A DNA stretch of 37,902 nucleotides from an uncultured Bacilli bacterium (lineage in GTDB: Bacteria; Bacillota_I; Bacilli_A; RF39; UBA660). Both the position numbers and the translations under genes were made by a program. Below the pieces are notes generated by a model. It saw only the letters and a list, made by a program, of their open reading frames with translations, did no database searches and had not been told where the DNA came from. This document shows, piece after piece, positions 19,671 to 26,200 of the stretch. The stretch's first letter is position 1. The number at the start of each line of letters is the position of its first letter. Location: contig CANQYU010000006.1 in NCBI GenBank assembly GCA_947628145.1, positions 1-37,902 on the forward strand, given 5' to 3'.

Positions 19671-19712
19671 CTTGTCTATACATGAATAAGAATGAAAAGC
19701 AGTATAGACAAG
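19671..19712 (-). other. 11-bp inverted repeat downstream of copy 2 (CTTGTCTATAC ... GTATAGACAAG)
   Basis: Conserved counterpart of 2112-2153. Confidence 0.8.
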
Positions 19713-19717
19713 ATTTT

Positions 19718-21154
19718 TTAATCAGTTTTAACTACGAATGGACTACCACTTGTTCCATTGCCCCCTGAGAATGTTATATTAGCTTTCAGATTGATTACTG
19801 GACGCACACCACGAGTGTCGTACACGTTGGTGAGGTAGAGGCGGCCATAATCATACACAGAGAACACGTAAACATAACCGTAAGCGTTCAAGTAAAACGG
19901 AGACATGGTCCAATAATACTTGTTCGTATATAAGTAATAACTTGTATTATTAGTTCCCCCTTTTCCTCCAGCCATAGCAACTTCGTCTGCAGTTATTAAT
20001 CCTACTGGATAAGTAAGTATTCCATTACCATCTCCAGTTTCGTCACTTGTTGTATACAAATCTCTTTGTAATGCCGCCTTATCCACTGCCTTCGTTTTAG
20101 GGTCTACTCCACATCTTAAATCTGGTGTTTGAGTTCTAAGCCAATTTAATGACGAATCAAGAAATCTATCTACTGCTGCATATGCTGTCGCATTACTTGA
20201 ACCACCGCCATATCCTGTATTGTAATAATCGCTTCTTGATACTCGGGCTATTTGTCTATCGTTACAAAATCCTGTATTCCCACTTAGATATTTTGTATAT
20301 CCTGTCATTGCTCCTGTTCCACTATACCAGGTATTTATATAACTTGCGATTGTACTTGGATTTTTTCCTTGATGGGCATCTGGATATTTACTTGTTGTTC
20401 CATTTTGATTATAATATCCTACATATGTATTGTCACCATAATCCGTATTATATGCTATTCCTGTGCCTCCATTTATCTGAGTATTGTTACCTGTTGTATC
20501 CTTACAATCAGCAGTTCCACATTGATAAATCAATCTTAATGTTCCATCTCCATTTATTCGAATTATTCTCCATCTTTTATTAGCAAATTGCACCCAGTTA
20601 TCTTGAACATTTCCGCGGAATACATAGCTTGTTCCATAGTTATCTTCAGCTGTATATAGTTTTCCTGTTGAGCTTGTTGTATCTGTTGAACTTATTGTTG
20701 GCATTGGCGATGTTGTATATTGTTTTTTTGCTTGAGCTTCCAACTTAGCAAGCATTTCCTCAGCAGTTGGCTTATAAAACTCTAAATAACACTTTGTTCC
20801 TTTTGTGGTATAGGGTGTTATGTTTAATATTCCATTTTCATATGATAATTCTATTGTATCACTTGATGTATCGGTGTCTCCTACTTTTTCCGTACAGTAG
20901 CTTGTATCTTTTAAGACATATCCATCTCCAGGCATAATATCACTTGGAGCACCATCTATTGTTATACTTACTATTTCTAAATCGACTAAACTATAATTTA
21001 TTGTTCCTTTAGCTAATTCTATACTCTCGGTATTTCGGTAATTTGCTCTACTTGTTAAATAATTAATTAATATTACCAATAATAAAGTTATTATTACACC
21101 TATAACTATATATTTAAGTTTATTATCACTTAATTCTAATTTTTCTATTCTCAT
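19718..21154 (-). CDS. Membrane-anchored protein with C-terminal C-type-lectin/DUF6273-like domain (copy 2)
   Basis: Same N-terminus as the 671 gene; C-terminus YYWTMSPFYLNAYGYVYVFSVYDYGRLYLTNVYDTRGVRPVINL. Confidence 0.8.
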   Translation of the reverse strand: MRIEKLELSDNKLKYIVIGVIITLLLVILINYLTSRANYRNTESIELAKGTINYSLVDLEIVSITIDGAPSDIMPGDGYVLKDTSYCTEKVGDTDTSSDTIELSYENGILNITPYTTKGTKCYLEFYKPTAEEMLAKLEAQAKKQYTTSPMPTISSTDTTSSTGKLYTAEDNYGTSYVFRGNVQDNWVQFANKRWRIIRINGDGTLRLIYQCGTADCKDTTGNNTQINGGTGIAYNTDYGDNTYVGYYNQNGTTSKYPDAHQGKNPSTIASYINTWYSGTGAMTGYTKYLSGNTGFCNDRQIARVSRSDYYNTGYGGGSSNATAYAAVDRFLDSSLNWLRTQTPDLRCGVDPKTKAVDKAALQRDLYTTSDETGDGNGILTYPVGLITADEVAMAGGKGGTNNTSYYLYTNKYYWTMSPFYLNAYGYVYVFSVYDYGRLYLTNVYDTRGVRPVINLKANITFSGGNGTSGSPFVVKTD

Positions 21155-21311
21155 TCTTATTCTCCTTATTCTTTATCAACTATTTTAAAATTTTCTAACT
21201 TATATTTAAATTATAATATCTGCTATACTCAAAGTCAAGAAAAATGTTGTATATCGGACCATTAAATTTTAACTTAAAGCAATAAATGAGACAATATAAC
21301 TGGTGGTAGTT

Positions 21312-21779
21312 ATGAATTATGGACTAAAGTTAAAGAAATTAAGAATAGATAATAACTTAACACAAGAAGATGTAGCCCAGGTTTTAAATATAGCGAGAAT
21401 AACTTATAATCATTATGAAACTCAAGAAAAAATAATTCCATTAGAAAGATTAATTGTTTTATGCAATTACTATAAAGTTTCTTTAGATTATATTTTCAAT
21501 TTAAATAATCTTCAATATAGCAAAATTAATAAAAATTTAGCTCAAAAATCAGTTGGAAATAGATTAAAAGAATTTAGAAAAGAAAACAAAATAACTCAAG
21601 TAAAACTAGCAGAAATGCTAAATACTAATCATTCAGTTATTGCTAACTATGAATGTGGCAGATACTTAATTTCTACATCATTTCTTTATGCAATTTGTAA
21701 AAAATACTCTATCTCCGCGGATTATTTACTTGGGAGAATTAATGAGCCTATATATTTAAAAGACAATGAAAAGCATTAA
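21312..21779 (+). CDS. Double-HTH (two XRE domains) transcriptional regulator
   Basis: Two HTH_XRE motifs; divergent from copy 2, mirroring 79-513/671-2107; RBS actggtggtag favours ATG at 21312. Confidence 0.9.
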   Translation: MNYGLKLKKLRIDNNLTQEDVAQVLNIARITYNHYETQEKIIPLERLIVLCNYYKVSLDYIFNLNNLQYSKINKNLAQKSVGNRLKEFRKENKITQVKLAEMLNTNHSVIANYECGRYLISTSFLYAICKKYSISADYLLGRINEPIYLKDNEKH

Positions 21780-22468
21780 TCATTGTCTTTATTTATAATA
21801 TCTAAAAATATATAATTAACTAAAGTTAAACCTGCTATACCTGGAACAAATATTGCGCTTCCTAACCCCTCTTCTGTTTTTATAGCATTAGCTTCACTAA
21901 ATACTACCGGAATATTTAGAGTTATATTTTCTTTTCTTAATAATTCTCTTAATTTTTTAGCTAAAGGGTCATTAAAAGTTTTATTAAGTTTGGTAACTTT
22001 TATTCCCTTTATATCTAATTTTCTTGCTGTTCCTAAACAAGTTATAATTTTATTATTATGTTCTTGAGCATATTTAATTAAAGCTATTTTAATATTTATA
22101 TCATCACAAGCATCAATTATATAATCATAATTTTCATTTATATTTTCTTTAAAATTATCTTTAGTTAGAAATAAATCTTTGGCTTTAATATTTAAATCAG
22201 GATTTATACTTAAAGCTCTCTTTTGTGCTTCTAAAGCTTTTTTATTATTTAAATTATTAATATTAGTTATAATTTGTCTATTTAAATTACTTTCTTCTAT
22301 TTTATCGCCATCAATAATAGTAATATTTAAAAAACCGCTTCTTACTAAAGCTTCTAAAGCAAAACCGCCAACTCCTCCAACTCCAACTAAAAGAATATTA
22401 GCTTTTTCTATTTTTTCTAAATCTTCTTTAGTAATCAATTTTAATAATCTATCAAACATAAATAACAC
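21776..22468 (-). CDS. tcdA: tRNA threonylcarbamoyladenosine dehydratase (TcdA/YrvM; ThiF/E1-like)
   Basis: LLVGVGGVGGFALEALVRSG, NLNRQ, DACDDINIK. Confidence 0.9.
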   Translation of the reverse strand: MLFMFDRLLKLITKEDLEKIEKANILLVGVGGVGGFALEALVRSGFLNITIIDGDKIEESNLNRQIITNINNLNNKKALEAQKRALSINPDLNIKAKDLFLTKDNFKENINENYDYIIDACDDINIKIALIKYAQEHNNKIITCLGTARKLDIKGIKVTKLNKTFNDPLAKKLRELLRKENITLNIPVVFSEANAIKTEEGLGSAIFVPGIAGLTLVNYIFLDIINKDND

Positions 22469-22488
22469 CCTTTAAATTATAGCAAATA

Positions 22489-22664
22489 AAAACCCAAAGG
22501 AAAAGTCTATTCGTCGATAAAATCCCGCGCACTCGCAGGTGGTAAGAAACATATATACTTCTGGATTCTGGCAAATCAAGACCAGCATTCAACTCCATAT
22601 ATAATTATTCTCCCTAAATTATCTCATAGTCGGTTTTATGTAAAATAAACTATATCCTCTAGGT
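22489..22664 (-). ncRNA. ssrS: Probable 6S RNA (ssrS/bsrA-type)
   Basis: About 176-nt non-coding GC-richer segment with promoter TTGAAT-18-TATAAT, long closing stem (cctagaggatatagtttat with aatagacttttcctttggg), 3' T tract, conserved-looking ACCACCTGCGAGTGCGCGGG; adjacent to tcdA/yrvM as B. subtilis bsrA is from memory. Confidence 0.6.
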
Positions 22665-22723
22665 AATATTATTATATCATATTATCCAAATATTATTCAA
22701 TAAATATGACATATCTTTACACT

Positions 22724-22749
22724 AAAAAAATCAGAGTGTGCTCTCTAAT
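22724..22749 (-). terminator. Terminator of the second antitoxin-like RNA
   Basis: Minus strand TTAGAGagcacaCTCTGATTTTTTT. Confidence 0.75.
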
Positions 22750-22760
22750 CTTCCTTTTTT

Positions 22761-22832
22761 AATTCCCATTTAATGGCTGGGTTCACCGCTTTTCTTAATT
22801 TCCTCTTATGGCGGGAATCACCGCTTTTTTAT
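22761..22832 (-). repeat. 2 x 36-nt tandem repeats, pseudoknot-type antitoxin units
   Basis: ATAAAAAAGCGGTGATTCCCGCCATAAGAGGAAATT / AAGAAAAGCGGTGAACCCAGCCATTAAATGGGAATT (minus strand). Confidence 0.8.
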
Positions 22833-22853
22833 CGCAAATTACTTGCTGAATTA

Positions 22854-22882
22854 ATATTATCATATATATTATATCTTGTCAA
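22854..22882 (-). promoter_or_regulatory. Promoter of the second antitoxin-like RNA, -35 inside the toxN 3' end
   Basis: Minus strand GAATTTGACAAGATATAATATATATGATAATAT: TTGACA-17-TAATAT. Confidence 0.75.
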
Positions 22883-23369
22883 ATTCGCCATTATATTCTA
22901 GACACTTTTCTTCTAATAAAATAAAATTACAACATCGCATTTTTATTTTTTTATCTAAAGTATTATTTATATATTTCTTGTATAAAGTATTAGCTTGCCT
23001 AAAAATATAATTATAATGTCTGTTTAACCATCTCAATTGTAAATGTAATAATTTACTGTATTTTAAATTTTTATCATTCAAATCCAATATTTTATAATTA
23101 GCCTTTGTAAGAGGAAGCATATTATTAAAATTAATTGCTCCTAAATTCCCATTATCAATTTTAACAAAATCTAAATTATTAGGCATACTTTTATGTTTTG
23201 GTTTTGGACTTGAAAGAGGCGCAAAATATTCACAATTATTTATTTCAAATAATATTCCTAAATATGGCCTTAATTCTTTTGTACCACTATTATAACAAAC
23301 TTTATTATCAAAGCTTCTTAAATAATCGCAATAATGATAATCAACTTTTACTAATCTAAATTTTTCCAC
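22869..23369 (-). CDS. toxN: Type III toxin-antitoxin endoribonuclease toxin, ToxN/AbiQ family
   Basis: FRLVKVDYHYCDYLRSFDNKV, RPYLGILFEINNCEYFAPLSSPKPKH, GAINFNNMLPL, CNFILLEEKCLEY match ToxN/AbiQ family motifs; GTG with SD GGGAAGGTG at 23369 preferred over the 23417 ATG, which lies inside a promoter spacer. Confidence 0.93.
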   Translation of the reverse strand: MEKFRLVKVDYHYCDYLRSFDNKVCYNSGTKELRPYLGILFEINNCEYFAPLSSPKPKHKSMPNNLDFVKIDNGNLGAINFNNMLPLTKANYKILDLNDKNLKYSKLLHLQLRWLNRHYNYIFRQANTLYKKYINNTLDKKIKMRCCNFILLEEKCLEYNGEFDKI

Positions 23370-23389
23370 TACTTTCACCTTCCCTGTGT

Positions 23390-23420
23390 TTTCATTATAG
23401 CATACAAATATACGCATGTC
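23390..23420 (-). promoter_or_regulatory. Putative toxN-proximal promoter between antitoxin terminator and toxin (approximate coordinates)
   Basis: Minus strand TTGACA-tgcgtatatttgtatgc-TATAAT (17-nt spacer). Confidence 0.65.
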
Positions 23421-23434
23421 AAATAAGTCAAAAA

Positions 23435-23463
23435 TAAAAAAATTAGAGTTTTTAACCTCTAAT
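23435..23463 (-). terminator. Terminator between antitoxin RNA and toxN
   Basis: Minus strand ATTAGAGgttaaaaaCTCTAATTTTTTT, 7-bp perfect stem. Confidence 0.85.
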
Positions 23464-23470
23464 CTTTTTT

Positions 23471-23627
23471 AAGGCCCTTCTTTCGGTGGGGCATCACCAT
23501 CTTTTTATTAAGGCCCTCTTTATTGGTGGGGCATCACCGCTTTTTATTAAGGCCCTACTTACGGCGGGGCATCACCATCTTTTTATTAAGACCCTCTTTA
23601 TCGGTGGGGAATCACCGCTTTTTTATT
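23471..23627 (-). repeat. 4 x 39/39/39/40-nt tandem antitoxin repeats
   Basis: Consensus (minus) AATAAAAAGCGGTGATGCCCCACCRATAAAGAGGGCCTT; units at 23588-23627, 23549-23587, 23510-23548, 23471-23509. Confidence 0.95.
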
Positions 23628-23648
23628 GCAAATTTCTTTGCTGAATTA

Positions 23649-23677
23649 ATATTATCATAAATATTATATTCTGTCAA
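23649..23677 (-). promoter_or_regulatory. Promoter of toxI antitoxin RNA
   Basis: TTGACA-gaatataatatttatga-TAATAT, 17-nt spacer; near-identical to the promoter at 22854-22882. Confidence 0.8.
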
Positions 23678-23689
23678 ACTTTATAAGTA

Positions 23690-24670
23690 CTAAGTTTCTC
23701 GCCATATTTCATACCAATTTTTTAAATTAGCTAAACCATCTCCAGCTATATCTTTAATTGCCGCCCAAGTTAAGCCAAAATTCTTTTTAAGTTCGGTAAA
23801 GCCTTCTTTGGCCTCGGCACATAAATTTGGTTCACTAGTACAAACTTTAGCTGTTATATTTAAATAAGCTTCAACTATCTTACTTTTAATATTAGTATAC
23901 ACTTTATTAAAAGTATTGCTTATACTTTCTTTATATCCTGGAAAATATTGTTCTATTTTAGTATCAAAATATAAAGCTAGAGATAAAACTTTTAACTTAG
24001 CACTACTAGTTAAATCATTAAAAGTATATCCTTTAATGGTGCCATTATAAAATAAGAAATCGACAATAGTTACAAATCCACTTTTTAATACATTAGTCTC
24101 TTTACCAGTATCTAAATTAGTTTTATAAGTATTAAAATAACTTATTACACTTGTATCCGCATTACTAGTATTATTAGGAGCACTCTCATTATTACTTGTT
24201 GTATTAGAAGACGGAACGTTTTCTTCTTTATTAGAGCTAGAAGGCTTATTTGTTTCTGTATTAGTTTCACTTTCACTTAAATTAGGCTCAAGGGTAATAT
24301 TTTCCTCTGGTGTTTCGGGAATTGTGTTAGTAGAAATATTTTGCTCATCTTGTTTTTCGGCAACTTTTATTAATTCTTCGTCACTAGCTTTTATTGTTTT
24401 AGGACTAACTTTGTTATCTAAATCTTTTTCATAATAACTAAATTTTACTTGAGTCCCCACATCATATGTTCCTTTAATATTTTGAATTAAAAAATCTTCA
24501 TCTTCAGTTTCGAGCATTACATAATCTGCACCCGTGATAATAACTATTCCTTGAATTTCTTTTAATTCCTCTTTATTTTGAGGTTTAATTAAATAAATAA
24601 TAATTCCTCCGGCTATGAGTACTAATAATAGAAGCCCTATTATAATAATATTTTTCATTTTATCACTCAT
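23690..24670 (-). CDS. Membrane-anchored protein with Ser/Asn/Thr-rich linker, unknown function
   Basis: N-terminal TM (IIIIGLLLLVLIAGGIIIYLI), low-complexity central region, unrecognised C-terminal domain. Confidence 0.6.
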   Translation of the reverse strand: MSDKMKNIIIIGLLLLVLIAGGIIIYLIKPQNKEELKEIQGIVIITGADYVMLETEDEDFLIQNIKGTYDVGTQVKFSYYEKDLDNKVSPKTIKASDEELIKVAEKQDEQNISTNTIPETPEENITLEPNLSESETNTETNKPSSSNKEENVPSSNTTSNNESAPNNTSNADTSVISYFNTYKTNLDTGKETNVLKSGFVTIVDFLFYNGTIKGYTFNDLTSSAKLKVLSLALYFDTKIEQYFPGYKESISNTFNKVYTNIKSKIVEAYLNITAKVCTSEPNLCAEAKEGFTELKKNFGLTWAAIKDIAGDGLANLKNWYEIWRET

Positions 24671-24769
24671 TTAAAGCCCCTCCTAATAAATATATTATAA
24701 CACTTAAAAAGCTAAAACTCAAATTGTCTTAGCTTACTTAAAATTGACAAGTAAAATTATTTATTATCT

Positions 24770-26200
24770 TTAATTATTAAGTTTTTGATTTAATATTTCT
24801 TTAGTTAAAACTGGATTAGCTTTACCCTTAGTATTTTTCATAACTTGTCCCACAAAATAATCAAATAAATTAGTTTTACCAGCTCTATATTGTTCAACTT
24901 GCCCTGGACTATTACTAATAATTGTATCAATTATATTCATTAATTCTTCTTTATTATTTATTTGGGCATTATCACTACTTACATATTCTTTAATTTCTTT
25001 TTCTTCTTCTAAAACTTTAAAGAATATATCTTTCGCTTGTTTTGAACTAATAGTTCCATCATTTATTAAATCAGTTAAATCTTTTAATCTTTTAGGAGTT
25101 AAAAATATCTTCTTAATCGTAATATTATATTTATTAGTATATCCTAAAATTTGCGTTGTAATCCAGTTAGCTGCGATTTTAGGAGTAATACCTAATTTTA
25201 CACATTCCTCAAAGTAATCTGCGACCTCTCTTTCTTTAACTAAAATGGTCGCATCATAATTACTTAAACCATAATTATTTATATAATCATATTTTCTTTC
25301 TAAATGTAATCTTGGTATTTCTTGTTTTAACTCTTCTAACCATTCTTTAGTGATTTTATATTTAGGAATATTAGGCTCTACAAAATATTTATAATCAATG
25401 GCATCTACTTTGCTTCGCATATGAATAGTTGCCATTGTCTCTTCATCCCAACGTCTTGTTTCTTGCTCTACCTCGGCATATCTTCCTTGTTCTTTTAATT
25501 CGGATTGTCTTTTAATTTCATAGTTAATAGCATCATAGACCCCTCCAAAAGAATTGACATTTTTAACCTCTACTCTAGTCCCAAATTCCTTTGCGTCTTC
25601 ATCCATAATTGAAATATTGACATCACATCTAATTTGTCCTTTTTTCGTATCTGCTTCGCTTACATCACAATATTTATAAACATCGCGCATATGTTCTAGA
25701 AAAGCCACGGCTTCTTCAGCACTATGTAAACAAGGTTCGGTTACAAGTTCTAGTAAAGGCACCCCCGCCCGATTATAATCAATGGTGGAGGTATCAAAAT
25801 AATGGTCTAAACTCGCTGCATCTTCCTCTAAATGAATATCATGGATATATACTGGCACTAATTTTTCATTTACCTCAATTTCAATTTTTCCATTTATTCC
25901 AACTGGAGCCGCCATTTGGGTAATTTGATAGCCTTTAGGTAAATCCGGATAATAATAATTTTTTCTATCAAAATACATATATTCCGGTTGGGTACAATTA
26001 AGGGCCATACTCATTTTTAAAGCATCGGCAACGCATTTTTTATTTACTACTGGTAAAGTTCCCGGAAAAGCCATATCGACTGGAGCAATATTAACATTTG
26101 GAGTTTCATTATACGCATTGCGAGCACTTGAAAAAACTTTAGAATTACTTTTTAGTTCACAATGCATTTCTAATCCAATAACTGCGATTTGTTTCTTCAC
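24770..26200 (-). CDS. gatB: Asp-tRNA(Asn)/Glu-tRNA(Gln) amidotransferase subunit B
   Basis: GLEMHCELKSNSKVFSSA, YYPDLPKGYQITQ, DYNRAGVPLLELVTEP. Confidence 0.97.
   Translation of the reverse strand: MKKQIAVIGLEMHCELKSNSKVFSSARNAYNETPNVNIAPVDMAFPGTLPVVNKKCVADALKMSMALNCTQPEYMYFDRKNYYYPDLPKGYQITQMAAPVGINGKIEIEVNEKLVPVYIHDIHLEEDAASLDHYFDTSTIDYNRAGVPLLELVTEPCLHSAEEAVAFLEHMRDVYKYCDVSEADTKKGQIRCDVNISIMDEDAKEFGTRVEVKNVNSFGGVYDAINYEIKRQSELKEQGRYAEVEQETRRWDEETMATIHMRSKVDAIDYKYFVEPNIPKYKITKEWLEELKQEIPRLHLERKYDYINNYGLSNYDATILVKEREVADYFEECVKLGITPKIAANWITTQILGYTNKYNITIKKIFLTPKRLKDLTDLINDGTISSKQAKDIFFKVLEEEKEIKEYVSSDNAQINNKEELMNIIDTIISNSPGQVEQYRAGKTNLFDYFVGQVMKNTKGKANPVLTKEILNQKLNN

Larger units (their letters stand above)
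19633..21243 (-). repeat. Right arm of a ~1.6 kb inverted repeat (copy 2 of the variable surface-protein cassette)
   Basis: Reverse-complement counterpart of 580-2195. Confidence 0.85.
22724..22848 (-). ncRNA. Second ToxI-like RNA, downstream of toxN (2 repeats)
   Basis: Own promoter TTGACA-17-TAATAT (22882..22854), 5' hairpin GCAAGtaaTTTGC, two 36-nt units (22797-22832, 22761-22796), terminator. Confidence 0.75.
23435..23643 (-). ncRNA. toxI: ToxI antitoxin RNA (4 pseudoknot repeats)
   Basis: Own promoter, 5' hairpin GCAAAgaaaTTTGC, four tandem 39-40 nt units, terminator, then toxN: canonical type III TA layout. Confidence 0.9.

Noticed and set aside
22480-22680. The structured GC-richer segment as a DGR template repeat or tRNA
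   Set aside because: No similarity to the variable-region sequence and no cloverleaf; promoter, closing stem and context fit 6S RNA better.
22869-23417. ToxN start at ATG 23417
   Set aside because: That ATG falls in the spacer of a TTGACA-17-TATAAT promoter; GTG at 23369 has a proper SD and matches the family N-terminus.
23471-23627. Tandem repeats as a CRISPR array
   Set aside because: Units are contiguous with no unique spacers and no cas genes; they match type III antitoxin architecture.
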